A DNA stretch of 64,000 nucleotides from JACCZH01 sp963729445 (lineage in GTDB: Bacteria > Chloroflexota > Chloroflexia > Thermomicrobiales > CFX8), in the NCBI GenBank assembly GCA_963729445.1, contig CAVSNU010000003.1, positions 434,001 to 498,000 of the forward strand. Reading direction: 5' to 3'. Positions 40,973-51,826 of this stretch are shown piece after piece. The notes below the pieces were generated by a model. It was not told the origin of the DNA, did no database searches, and saw only the letters and a list, made by a program, of their open reading frames with translations. The translations under genes and the position numbers were made by a program. How positions within the stretch are numbered: the stretch's first letter is position 1; each line of letters opens with the position of its first letter.

Positions 40973-43900
40973 TTAATCGTCGTTCGACGTTACGTCGACG
41001 CCGGCCAGCTCATCGACCTCAGACGCTACGGCGTCGGCCCCTGCCGCGTCAGCCCTCGGCGGACAGCAGCTCCTCTACCTCTTCGATCGACTTCGGCTCG
41101 ATCTCCGGCTCGGCTGTTCGCAGCCTCCTGAGCTCGCCGCGGCAGCTGCCTCAGCGGCCCGGAAGGTACGCGAAGCCCGAGCCTGCCGGGATCAGCTTGC
41201 CGATGATGACATTCTCCTTCAGGCCGCGCAGGTGATCGATCTTGCCTTTGATCGCCGACTGCGGTCAGCACCCGCGTCGTCTCCTGGAAGGAGGCCGCCG
41301 ACAGGAACGAGTCCGTCTCCAGCGACGCCTTGGTGATGCCCAGCAGGACTTCCTGCGCCGTCGCCGGCTCGCCGCCCTGGGCGATCATCTCGTCGTTGAT
41401 CTCGTTGAACCGGAAGCGGTCGACCAGCTCGCCCGGCAGCAGGTCGGTGTCGCCCGGATCGTCGATGCTCACCTTGCGCAGCATCTGCCGGACGATGACC
41501 TCGATGTGCTTGTCGTTCGTGTCCACGCCCTGTGAGCGGTAGACATTCTGCACCTCGTCGACCAGCATGCGCTGGACCTCGTCGCGACCAAGCGTCGACA
41601 GCACTTCCTGAGGGTCCCGCGGACCGTCAGTCAGCTGCGTGCCCGGGTGCACGTGCTCGCCGTCCTGCCACACGAACGTGGGCCGTATGCGGAACAACGT
41701 ACTCCTTCACCTCGGTGTTGTCGCTCAGAATCTTGATCGATCTGTCCATCGACGTACGCCTCACCGTCGAGCGTCGCGAGAATCGGCGGCTTGCCGTTCT
41801 CAGACGTCAGCCACTTCAGTGCCTCGCTTGACGGTCTCGCCATCCTTGATGCACGATCTTGTAATCGCTCGGGACTTCGATCTCGTCGGTGACGATATCC
41901 GTGCTGGTGACGATGATCTTGCGCATCTCATCTTCGGTGATGATCTCGACATCGCCTTCGATCTCGGTCAGGATCGCCTTACCCTTTGGCTCACGAGCCT
42001 CGAACAGCTCCTGAACTCGCGGAAGACCGGTCGTGATGTCGTCGGCATGCGACACACCACCCGTGTGGAAGGTGCGCATCGTCAGCTGCGTTCCCGGCTC
42101 ACCGATCGACTGGGCTGCGATGATACCAACTGCCTCGCCCATCTCGACGAGCTTGCCGCTCGCCAGGTTGCGGCCATAGCACATCGCGCAGATGCCGTAC
42201 GAGCGCTCGCAGTTCATCGCGGTCCGCACGTCAACAAACGCGACCTCGTTCGCGAGAATCGAGGATCACGACCGCATCCGTGATCTCCTCGTTGCGATCG
42301 CATAGCACTTCGCCGTCGTCCGTAACGATCGGGGCGGCCGCGACTCGGCCAAGGACCGTCGCAGTGAAGAACTCGTCGTTCTGACGATCCCCGACCACGA
42401 TACGCATGCCCGTCTTCGTGCCACAGTCGGGCGTCGTGATGATGACGTCCTGTGCCACGTCGACCAGCCGGCGAGTCAGGTAGCCGGAGTCCGCCGTCCG
42501 AAGCGCGGTGTCCGCCAGTCCCTTGCGGGCGCCGTGCGTCGAGATGAAGTACTCGAACACGTTGAGACCCTCGCGGAAGTTCGAGCGGATCGGGAAGTCC
42601 ATGATGTTACCGTTCGGGTCCAGCATCAGGCCCCGCATACCAGCCATCTGGCTGATCTGGTTCATGTTACCTTTGGCCCCCGAGAAGCTCATGATGTAGA
42701 GCGAGTTGTCGTCGTCAAGAGCCTCTTCCACCGCATTCTGCAAGTTCTCGCGTGTCTCGGTCCAGATCTTCACAGCCTGATCGTGCCGCTCACGGTTCGT
42801 GATCAGACCACGCTTGTACTGGCGCTCGACCTCGTTCACGGCATGGTCTGCAGCTTCGAGGAGCTCAGGCTTGTTCTCAGGAACGGCGACGTCCTGCAAA
42901 CCGATCGTCAGGCCCGATATCGTCGCGTACCTGAAACCAATGTCCTTGATGCTGTCTGCAACCTGCGCGGTACGCTGGGCACCAATCGAGTGATACAGAT
43001 CACCGATCAAGCGGCCCAGAGCCTTGCGGTTCATCATCTCGTCGCGGAACTCGATCTCCGCCGGAATGGCTCGGTTGAAGAGCACCCGGCCAACCGTCGT
43101 CTCGATAATGCCGCCGTTGCTCGGCACGTACTCGCCGGCCTCATTGCGCCCAGAGAGCGTCCCCTTCGGGTTCTGAACCCGAATCTTGGCGTGCAGGTCA
43201 ACTACGCCGGACTGGTACGCAAGCTCCACCTCAGCGCCGCTGGAGAAGAGCTTGCCCTCGCCCCGCTTGCCCTCGCGCTCGATCGTCATGTAGTAGCAAC
43301 CCATGACAATCTCGAGCGTCGGCGCAATGACCGGGTTGCCGTCGGATGGGTCCAACAGGTTCGCTGTGGACAGCATCCGCGCACGAGCCTCAGCCTGTGC
43401 TTCCTTCGAGAGCGGTACGTGCACGGCCATCTGGTCACCGTCGAAGTCTGCGTTGAACGCAGTACAAACGAGTGGGTGAATCTGAATGGCGGAGCCTTCG
43501 ATCAGCTTGACCTCGAATGCCTGGATACCCAGGCGGTGCAAGGTCGGTGCCCGGTTGAGCAGTACCACGTAGTCCTTGATGACATCTTCGAGCACGTCCC
43601 AGACGCGCGGATCCACACGCTCCACCAGTCGCTTGGCGGCCTTGATGTTGTGTGCATGACCGTGCGCCACAAGGCTGTGCATGACAAACGGCTTGAACAA
43701 TTCCAGCGCCATGCGCTTCGGCAGACCGCACTGGTGGAGCTTCAGGTCCGGACCGACCACGATCACCGACCGGCCTGAGTAATCGACACGCTTGCCAAGC
43801 AGGTTCTGCCGGAAGCGTCCCTGCTTGCCTTTCAGCATGTCTGACAGGCTCTTGAGCTTGTGCTTGCCGGAGCCGGAGACGACCCGACCACGCCGGCCGT

Positions 43901-45362
43901 TGTCGATGAGCGCGTCGACGGCCTCCTGGAGCATGCGCTTCTCGTTACGGACGATAATGTCCGGTGCGCCCAGCTCCAGCAGTCGCTTCAACCGGTTGTT
44001 GCGGTTGATGACACGCCGGTACAGGTCATTCAAGTCGGAGGTCGCGAAGCGTCCACCGTCGAGCTGGACCATGGGCCGCAGATCGGGCGGGATAACCGGC
44101 AACGCGGTGAAGATCATCCACTCTGGCTTGTTGCCGCTCTTGCGTAGCGCCTCCACGACGCGAAGTCGCTTGGCAGCCTTCTTCGAGCGCATGCCGGTCA
44201 TGCGATGCAGATCATCGCGCAGGCTGACAGCGATCGCGTCCAGGTCAACCTTGGTCACCACGTCATAGACAGCCTCGGCCCCCATGGCAGCCCGGAAGAC
44301 GCCCGGCGCCAGCTCTGAGAGCTCGCGATACTGCGTCTCGGTCAGCACCTGGTAGAGCTCCAGGCTCTTGATCTGCTTGATGATCTCTTCGGCTTCCGCC
44401 TTGAGATCGCTCTTCTGGGTCTCGAACTCGCTCTCAACCTTACGCACGGATTCATCAGAAACCGATTGAATCTGGTCGCTCTCGCCCTCGGTCAACGCCG
44501 AGGCGCTCTGTGTATCGTGCTCGGCCTGAATGCGGGCCTCTTCGAGGGCCTTGGCCTCGAGATCCTTGAGCGTGTCAAGGCGGTCCTCATTGATAGCCTG
44601 GTTCTTCTTGGCGACGACCGTACCCCGGAAACGGATCGTTTCGGGGTTGGACTCGTTCATCAGGCGGTTCAGCGTGTCGCGCACCGTCTGCGCTTCTTCG
44701 CGCACGGCGTCGAGGGCATTGTCGAGATAGGTGTTTACCGAGCTGGTAACACCCTTCGATGCCTGGACGAGATTCGCGATCTCGCTGTCACGCTCGGTGA
44801 CGATCTCATCACGCCGCCGGTCGCGTTCAGCCTCAAGCTCGGAGAGCTCCTCTTCAAGCTCGCCGTAGATTGTCTCAATCAGGCGGTCGCGCGCCTCGAC
44901 ATCAACGTGGGTTACAAGGTAGGACGCGAAGTAGAGCACGCGCTCCAGGTTTCTCGGCGAGATGTCCAGGAGCAGCCCCAGGCGGCTGGGAGTGCCCTTG
45001 ACGTACCAGATGTGGGTCACTGGAGCTGCAAGCTCGATGTGCCCCATCCGCTCTCGACGTACCTTCGAGCGTGTTACTTCAACGCCGCACTTGTCACAAA
45101 CCGTACCCGCGTGCCGGATACGCTTGTATTTACCGCAATAGCACTCCCAGTCTCGCTGGGGACCGAAGATCCGCTCGCAAAAGAGACCGCCATGCTCCGG
45201 CTTGAGCGTGCGATAGTTAATGGTCTCAGGCTTGGTTACCTCACCGTACGACCAGCTACGGATATTCTCAGGAGAGGCCAGGCTAATACGAATCGCGTCG
45301 AAATTGTTAACGTCCAGCGACTGCCGTCCGTCGTTTCTGTTCACTTGTCCCATTGTCTGCAT
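40973..45362 (-). CDS. rpoC: RNA polymerase beta' subunit, 3' part frame broken
   Basis: Beta' carries the catalytic Mg2+. The intact first 1,043 residues include the zinc ribbon (Cys74, Cys76, Cys89, Cys92), NADFDGDQMAVH (the catalytic aspartates) and bridge-helix/trigger-loop regions. Between residues about 151 and 340 lies a long Glu/Arg/Ala-rich coiled coil (LEEELSELEAERDRRRDEI..), inserted where E. coli has only about a dozen residues and actinobacteria about 100. A surplus base near 42255-42265 breaks the frame; pieces RTAMNCERSYGICAMCYGRNLASGKLVEMGEAVGIIAAQSIGEPGTQLTMRTFHTGG and GDTDLLPGELVDRFRFNEIND follow in other frames. The end ..VDELAGVDVTSNDD reaches TAA 40975-40973. Expected total is about 1,460 residues. 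Confidence 0.94.
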
Positions 45363-45444
45363 TATTGGTTCTCACCGGTCTCGCTAGGCGCTACACGCGC
45401 TCCGAAAAGACCCTATACGTTCCACGGAATCCTCTTCCGTACGC

Positions 45445-48400
45445 CTAGTCCTCTGTGCGCTCAAATCCACTCAAGTTGATGCGGTCTAGATTCGTTAACA
45501 AATCGCGTGACATGTCCTCGGTGAACTCGACTGTCTGATCGTCTTCGTTGATGACTTCGATCGACAACCCAAGGGACCGTAGTTCCTTCACAAGCACCTT
45601 GAACGATTCTGGCACGCCTGACTCGGTGATCTCGTCACCCTTGACGATGGCCTCGTACGTCTTCACACGACCAACAACATCGTCCGACTTCACGGTGAGC
45701 ATCTCCTGGAGCGTATGCGCCGCGCCATAAGCCTCAAGCGCCCAGACCTCCATCTCACCGAACCGCTGTCCGCCGAACTGCGCCTTACCACCCAGCGGCT
45801 GCTGAGTGACCAACGAGTACGGTCCAGTCGACCGGGCGTGGATCTTGTCCTCCACCAGGTGGACGAGCTTCAGCATGTACATGTAGCCAACGGTCACCGG
45901 CCGGTCGAACTTCTCGCCAGTGCGGCCGTCGTACAGCCAGACTTTGCCGTCGAGCGGCAGGCCGGCTTCACTGAGCATGCCCTCGACGTCGCTCTCATCC
46001 GCGCCATCGAACACCGGCGTTGCAACCTTGATGTTGAGCGCCGAAGCGGCCCAACCAAGGTGCGTTTCGAGCACCTGTCCAATGTTCATGCGCGATGGCA
46101 CACCGATCGGATTCAGGATAATGTCGATCGGCGTTCCGTCTGGCAGATATGGCATGTCCTCGACCGGCAGGATCTTCGAAATAACTCCCTTGTTACCGTG
46201 GCGGCCGGCCATCTTGTCGCCCTCAGAAATCTTTCGTTTCTGAGCGATCATGACCCGCACCATCTCGTTAACGCCGGCCGGGAGCTCGTGCTCCGAGTCC
46301 TCGTCACGCTTGAACTGCTTGACGTCGATCACCTTGCCATGCACGCCGTGCGGAACACGCAGCGACGTGTCTTTCACTTCGCGCGACTTCTCTCCGAAGA
46401 TCGCCCGCAGCAATCGCTCCTCAGCCGAGAGCTCCGTCTCACCGCGCGGTGTGACTTTACCGACCAGGATGTCGTTCGGCCGCACTTCCGCACCGATGCG
46501 AATGATTCCGCTCTCATCGAGGTTGGCCAGACTATCGTCGCCAACGTTCGGAATGTCGCGCGTAACCTCCTCTGGGCCTAGCTTGGTATCACGAGCCTCA
46601 GTCTCGTACTTCTCAATATGAATCGAGGTGTACACATCGTCCTTGACCATGCGCTCGCTGAGCAGAATGGCGTCTTCGTAGTTGCCACCCTCCCAGGACA
46701 TGAAAGCGACCAGCACGTTCTGGCCAAGCGCGAGCTCACCGTTGTCGGTGCTAGACGAGTCAGCCAGGATCTGACCTTCCTCAACACGCTGGCCAGTTTC
46801 GACGCTGGGGCGCTGGTTGATACAGGTGTCCTGGTTCGAACGGACAAACTTCTGGAGACGGTATGACCGCTCTTCACCTGCGTCGTTCTCAACGACAATC
46901 TCACGCGCACTCGCGCGCTTTACCGTGCCCGACTCGCCGGCGACGATCACCTGTCCGGAGTCACGCGCTGCCTGATGCTCGATACCCGTGCCCACGATTG
47001 GCGAATCCGGCTTGATCAGCGGCACCGCCTGCTTCTGCATGTTCGCACCCATGAGCGCTCGGTTCGCGTCGTCATGCTCAAGGAACGGGATGAGCGCCGT
47101 CGCGACCGAGACGATCTGCTTCGGAGACACGTCGGTGTAATCGACCTGCTCCGGTGGCATCAGGTTAAAGTCGCTGCCCCGCCGGGTCGCAACTTGCTCG
47201 TCAACGAAATATCCGTCAGGAGTGGTCCGCGCATTGGCAGGGGCGATCGTGAAGCGCTCCTCCTGATCGGCGGACATGTACCGGATATCCTCAGGGCGCG
47301 CCGAAACGAAGGGCTTGACCCTCACCGTCACGTGCTCGCTGGCCACCAGCTGGTCAACCAGCTTGGCGTCAATCTCCTGCCCGGCCTTGTACTTGGTACC
47401 GCTCGATCTGGATGTCAGCCGAAAGGATGCGGCCCGGCAGCAGCTCGGTGTCAGGGTGAGCGTTGCCGTTGGCGTCACGCAGCGAGATCAGGTTATGCAC
47501 CTTGCGATACGGCGTTTCAATGAAGCCGAACTTGTTAATGCGCCCGTAGGTCGCCAACGTGCCGATCAACCCAATGTTCGGGCCTTCAGGCGTCTCAATC
47601 GGACAGATCCGGCCGTAGTGCGAATGGTGAACGTCCCGAACTTCAAAGCCGGCGCGGTCTCGGCTCAATCCACCAGGGCCTAGCGCAGAGAGGCGACGCT
47701 TGTGCGTCAACTCAGCCAGCGGGTTCGTCTGGTCCATGAACTGCGAGAGCTGCGAGCCACCGAAGAACTCACGCACCGCCGCCATAACGGGACGGGTCGT
47801 GCTGATCAAACCGTTCGGCGTCACCTGCTCGATATCCTGAATCGTCATGCGCTCTTTCACGCCGCGCTCCAGGCGCTGCAAGCCCGTGCGGACATGCATC
47901 TGAATCAGCTCGCCGACGGCACGAATGCGCCGGTTGCCGAGATGGTCGATGTCGTCCCCTGCACCGTTGCCGTTGTTCAGCTGGACCATCATGCGGATGA
48001 TCTCAAGAATGTCTTCGGGGCTCAGCGTCCGCTCATCGAGCGGGGCGTCGCGATTAAGACGCTTGTTGAGCTTGTAGCGGCCGACTCGTGCCAGATCGTA
48101 GCGGCGCGAATCAAAGAACAGGTTGTTGACGAGATTCGACGCGTTGTCGCGCGTTGGCGGGTCACCCGGCCGAATTCTGCGATAGAGCTCGATCAGGGCC
48201 TCGTCACGCGTCTTGGTCGGCTTCGCGATCGATCGTCGAGGCGATGTAACGGTGGTCCGGGTGGGTGTCGATATCTTCGAACAGCTCGTAGAGCTGCTCG
48301 TCCGTCTCATACCCTATCGCTCGCAACAGGATCGTGACCGGCATCTTGCGCTTGCGGTCGACCTTGACGGACAGCACGTCGCGGTTCGAGGTTTCGAACT

Positions 48401-48950
48401 CAAGCCATGCGCCCCGGTTCGGAATCAACTTGCCCTTGCAGAGCCGGCGTCCACTGGTAGCATCTTCGATCAGGTCAAAGTACACGCCCGGCGAGCGCAC
48501 CAGCTGCGACACCACCACCCGCTCTGCGCCATTAATAATGAATGTGCCTTCGGCCGTCATCATCGGGAAGTCGCCAAGGAAGATCTCGCTTTCCTTGATT
48601 TCGCCGGTTTCCTGGATAACCAGACGCACGCGAATCTGAAGCGGCGCGGCGAACGTCATGTCACGCTCACGACACACCTTTTCCGAAGCGCGCGGCTCAC
48701 TGAAGAAATGGTCCAGGAAATGGAGTTCCATCTTCTGGTTGTAGTCAATGATTGGCGAAATCTCCTGAAGGAGCTCGGCCAACCCTTCACCCTTGAACCA
48801 TTCAAACGAATCGCGTTGAATCTGGATCAGATTCGGAAGATCAACGACCGGCGGTATTCTCGCAAATGTCTGGCGGTTAATCCCGGTATTGGAAAGCGGT
48901 TGTGCTACCCTTCCATTGGAATTACGAACGGCCGGAACACTCTGAGGCAT
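45445..48950 (-). CDS. rpoB: RNA polymerase beta subunit, two one-base frameshifts
   Basis: Beta forms the fork, rifampicin pocket and flap. From ATG 48950 (GGAGCACAGA upstream) the frame runs through IPPVVDLPNLIQIQRDSFEWF and IINGAERVVVSQLVRSPGVYF. A surplus base near 48225-48232 shifts it; the next frame holds the rifampicin region FFGGSQLSQFMDQTNPLAELTHKRRLSALGPGGLSRDRAGFEVRDVH. A second surplus base at 47397-47399 leads into the frame with MAGRHGNKGVISKILPVEDMPYLPDGTPIDIILNP and GKAQFGGQRFGEMEVWALEAYGA. Corrected, the protein is about 1,167 residues. No resistance-type change is evident in the rifampicin cluster (QLSQFMDQTNPLAELTHKRRLSALG): it is wild-type-like. Confidence 0.95.
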
Positions 48951-49063
48951 TCTGTGCTCCTCCTGGTCACGGGGCGAGCGTGACCCTTTGCACCAGCGCG
49001 TGAGCGCAAGTGCCAATAGGTATCAATTTTGGACGGGCAAACCTTCTGGTGCGCAGGGAACGC

Positions 49064-49103
49064 AAAAACGGGAAGGCAGTACTTCCCCCTCCCAAAACCC
49101 GTT
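49064..49103 (-). terminator. Candidate attenuator in the rpoB leader
   Basis: On the minus strand GGGAAG-TACTGC-CTTCCC forms a six-base-pair stem directly followed by GTTTTTG, an intrinsic-terminator pattern (49087-49064). Upstream AACGGG (49103-49098) can pair instead with CCCGTT (49072-49067), which contains the terminator's 3' arm and the first U residues. The two structures exclude each other, the layout of an attenuator about 115 bases before rpoB. Confidence 0.5.
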
Positions 49104-49174
49104 CTGGATTCGGTATGCTTCCCTCAATAACTATCGCTTCGTATACGTGCAGGCTCACACATCAGCGACCCATA

Positions 49175-49203
49175 ATTATCCACGACACGGGTCTTTTTGT
49201 CAA
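49175..49203 (-). promoter_or_regulatory. Strong sigma-70 promoter for rpoBC
   Basis: On the minus strand TTGACA (49203-49198), a 17-base spacer and GATAAT (49180-49175) make a near-consensus promoter. Transcription would start near 49168, giving a leader of about 218 bases before rpoB. The rpoBC genes therefore have their own promoter and are not read from an rplKAJL operon here. The gap 48951-49305 otherwise holds only the leader and the start region of the divergent aldolase gene. Confidence 0.8.
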
Positions 49204-49305
49204 GAGGGACGCGCGTGTTGTTTTATGCACGCGACGCCCGGCCGTCTCTTGCTACAATCCCACAGCGGCAAAACCAGTTATGGTCAGACAGCGGGAGGAT
49301 CGAAC

Positions 49306-50355
49306 GTGATTGACCTACGCAGCGACACCGTCACGCAACCTACAGACCGAATGCGTCAAGCCATGGCTGAGGCAGTCGTTGGGGACGACCAGTACGGCGA
49401 AGACCCCACTGTGCGCGAGCTGGAACAACTCTCCGCCCAGCTTCTGGGCAAAGAAGACGCCGTGTTCGTCGCGAGCGGGACGATGGGCAACCTGGTCGCC
49501 CTGTTAACGCACTGTGGCCGCGGTGACGAAGTCATCCTCGGCGACGAGTCACACATCTTCTGGTACGAGAGCGGTGGCGCGGCGGCCCTGGGCGGCATGC
49601 CGTTTGCACTCCTCCCGAATGGCGAAAATGGCGAGATGGACCTTGACCGGGTCGAGAAAGCCATCCGCCCCAAAGGCCGGATGGGCTACCCGGCAACCGG
49701 GGTCATTTGCGTCGAGAACACCCAGAACCGCTGCGGCGGCGCGGCGCTGTCGATAGAGTACCTCTCCAACTTGAAGAGCATCGCCGACGCCCACAACATC
49801 CCGGTGCATATGGACGGCGCGCGCATCTTCAACGCCTCTGCGGCGTCGGATACGCCGGTCGATGTGATCGCGAGCCACGCCGATACCATTCAGTTCTGTT
49901 TGTCCAAAGGTCTGGCCGCACCCGTCGGCTCACTCGTGGTCGGCTCGAAGGAGTTCATCGACGGCGCCCGGCACTCGCGAAAAATCCTCGGAGGGGCGAT
50001 GCGGCAGTCTGGCGTCATCGCCGCCGCCGGTGTGGTCGCACTCAAGGAAATGGTGCAGCGCCTTCCCGAAGACCATCGCCGCGCTGCAACGCTTGCTCAG
50101 GGGCTGGCCCAGATAGATGGGGTAACCCTCGACCCTGCGTCCGTGATGTCCAATATCGTGATCTTTCAAACCGAGCCTGCGCTGGGCCATGTGGAGTTCA
50201 TCGACCAGATGGCGGCGCACGGTGTGCGCGTTTCAAACTACGGCACCCGTGGCGTGCGCATGGTCACGCACTACCAGATCTCGGACGATGATGTGCAGAC
50301 GGCAATCTCGGCGGCACGCGAAGTGTTGTCCGCCGTCGCTGTCGCCGCCGACTAG
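49306..50355 (+). CDS. ltaE: Low-specificity L-threonine aldolase
   Basis: A PLP enzyme cleaving L-threonine/allo-threonine to glycine and acetaldehyde. The 349-residue product has the family start DLRSDTVTQPTDRMRQAMAEAVVGDDQYGEDPTVRELE, the PLP-phosphate region VASGTMGNLVALLTH, ICVENTQNRCGGAA, VHMDGARIFNA with the PLP-binding Asp, and CLSKGLAAPVGSL with the Schiff-base lysine. Start GTG 49306 follows GGGAGG with good spacing. It is divergent from rpoB and shares the 355-base gap. Confidence 0.95.
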   Translation: MIDLRSDTVTQPTDRMRQAMAEAVVGDDQYGEDPTVRELEQLSAQLLGKEDAVFVASGTMGNLVALLTHCGRGDEVILGDESHIFWYESGGAAALGGMPFALLPNGENGEMDLDRVEKAIRPKGRMGYPATGVICVENTQNRCGGAALSIEYLSNLKSIADAHNIPVHMDGARIFNASAASDTPVDVIASHADTIQFCLSKGLAAPVGSLVVGSKEFIDGARHSRKILGGAMRQSGVIAAAGVVALKEMVQRLPEDHRRAATLAQGLAQIDGVTLDPASVMSNIVIFQTEPALGHVEFIDQMAAHGVRVSNYGTRGVRMVTHYQISDDDVQTAISAAREVLSAVAVAAD

Positions 50356-50361
50356 CCGGCA

Positions 50362-50703
50362 ATGGTATTCATGTCGCTGACTCTCCGGCTTCCTGCCAAG
50401 ATACCCAGCGTACGGCGTATATCACGCGCGCGCAGCGCACTTGCAATCGGCTTCGCGTCATTCGTCCTGACGTTGCTGCCTCTGCGCCTCTTGCTGGCCG
50501 CAGCAGGTATTGCCCAGTGGACCACATCCTGGCGCGTGGTAGAGCTGTTAACCGTGCCGTTTGTGGCTCCATTTGAGTTGGTAGATCCTCTGACGAGAAC
50601 GTTGTTGGGGAACATCTCGTTCGCAGAAGTGCTCGCAACAGGTATATTTGGGTTTCTGGCATTGTATTCTCTCGCGCTCCTCACCGTCCGGCGCAGACGG
50701 TGA
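50362..50703 (+). CDS. Small membrane protein, possibly YggT-like
   Basis: A 113-residue protein with a basic start (LRLPAKIPSVRRISRARSA), two hydrophobic helices (ALAIGFASFVLTLLPLRLLLAAAG near 27-50 and SFAEVLATGIFGFLALYSLALLTV near 86-109) and a C-terminal RRRR that should face the cytoplasm. The middle WRVVELLTVPFVAPFELVDPLTRTLL resembles the PxxxPFRxIxP loop of the YggT/YlmG family, so that family is possible but not certain. It starts seven bases after ltaE. Confidence 0.6.
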   Translation: MVFMSLTLRLPAKIPSVRRISRARSALAIGFASFVLTLLPLRLLLAAAGIAQWTTSWRVVELLTVPFVAPFELVDPLTRTLLGNISFAEVLATGIFGFLALYSLALLTVRRRR

Positions 50704-50791
50704 CGAATCAGAGGCTACACGTCTGCTATGTTGAAACGTAGAACGGTTGCGACTCCGGAGCACCGTTCACGTCAGGGGGGAAGGTCTATTC

Positions 50792-50908
50792 GTGAAACGT
50801 AACCTGTTCCGCAGTCTGCTCGGACTCGTGCTGGCAGCCGCAGCTACCTGGCTCGCCAACGAGTTGACGAACCGCATCTTTGGGCTCGAAGAATCCGACG
50901 AAGCTTAG
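50792..50908 (+). CDS. 38-residue single-pass membrane microprotein
   Basis: GTG at 50792 follows AGGGGGGAAGG and opens a 38-residue frame: VKRNLFRSLLGLVLAAAATW, then LANELTNRIFGLEESDEA and a TAG stop. It has a basic start, one hydrophobic segment of about 15-18 residues, and an acidic tail. The strong ribosome-binding site and the sensible topology favour a real gene. It lies 12 bases before the lipid kinase gene. Function unknown. Confidence 0.55.
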   Translation: MKRNLFRSLLGLVLAAAATWLANELTNRIFGLEESDEA

Positions 50909-50920
50909 TTATTCCGTAGG

Positions 50921-51814
50921 GTGAGCACTCCACGGCGAGCATTCGCCATCATCAACCCCGCCACAGGTGGGGCATCAATACAACGACTCGAAGAGCGACT
51001 GCAGAAGACCGCTGATCGTCTTGGGGTGGAACTCGAGATTCGCGTCACGGAGCACCCTGAGCATGCGACGGAGATGGCTCGCGAGTGCCACGGCGACTAC
51101 GATATCGTGGTCGCCGTTGGCGGTGATGGGACGGTGTCGGAAGTCGTCACGGGAGCGATCGGCAGCAACCTCCTCGTGGGCATTGTGCCCGTGGGCTCCA
51201 CGAACATGGTCGCGAAGGATCTTGGTATTCCCCGAAATCTCGGCGCCGCCATGGCCGTGGCACTGGGCGAAGGCACGCCGACCGCGTTCGACGTCGCCCG
51301 GGCGGGTGAAACGACGTTTATGCACATGGCGGGCGCTGGCTATGACGCCGAGATCATGCGTGAGGCGTCCGGCAAATGGAAGCGGCGCATCGGTTGGCCG
51401 GCCTATCTCTGGCCGGCCATCAAGCATCTGCGCTCCAGCCCGTTTCGGGTTGAGCTTGAGGTGGACGGCGCTCCCGGATCGTGGGATGCTCGCATGGTTC
51501 TGTGCGCGATCGGCGGCTCAATCGTCCATCCGCGCTTCACCGTTGGCGAGGGTATCGATCGACACGACGGGCTGGTGGATGTGTGTATCTTCAATCCGCC
51601 AAATGCCCTCGGCGCAGTAACTGCGCTTGGCTGGATTATCTTGCGCAAACCACAGAGATCGCGGTGGCAGCACCAGCTTAAGGGCAAGTCGGTCGTCATC
51701 AGAGCTGACCGGCCAATCGCCTTCGAGACTGACGGAAACGTTCAAGGTGAGTTACCGGTGGTTGTGGAAATGCTCGACGAGCCAACCTACATCCTGACAC
51801 CCCACAAGCGCTAG
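50921..51814 (+). CDS. Diacylglycerol kinase-family lipid kinase
   Basis: The 297-residue product has the DAGK catalytic domain: AIINPATGGAS near the start, YDIVVAVGGDGTVSEVVTGAIGSNLLVGIVPVGSTNMVAKDLGI (the GGDGT nucleotide loop and the GSTN segment), and the later AGYDAEIMRE and IGGSIVHPRF. Members phosphorylate diacylglycerol, sphingoid bases or related lipids (YegS, DgkB, BmrU), and the true substrate is not evident. GTG 50921 gives a normal N-terminus although its ribosome-binding site is weak (GTAGG close by). Confidence 0.85.
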   Translation: MSTPRRAFAIINPATGGASIQRLEERLQKTADRLGVELEIRVTEHPEHATEMARECHGDYDIVVAVGGDGTVSEVVTGAIGSNLLVGIVPVGSTNMVAKDLGIPRNLGAAMAVALGEGTPTAFDVARAGETTFMHMAGAGYDAEIMREASGKWKRRIGWPAYLWPAIKHLRSSPFRVELEVDGAPGSWDARMVLCAIGGSIVHPRFTVGEGIDRHDGLVDVCIFNPPNALGAVTALGWIILRKPQRSRWQHQLKGKSVVIRADRPIAFETDGNVQGELPVVVEMLDEPTYILTPHKR

Positions 51815-51826
51815 GGCGTCTTTCTG

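Noticed and set aside
42534..43778. 414-codon open frame on the plus strand opposite rpoC
   Set aside because: It lies entirely antisense to strongly conserved rpoC, has no family motif and no ribosome-binding site; high-GC coding DNA often leaves the complementary strand open.
48967..49158. 63-codon minus-strand frame within the rpoB leader, considered as a leader peptide
   Set aside because: It starts at a GTG without a ribosome-binding site, has no run of regulatory codons, and spans the terminator itself.
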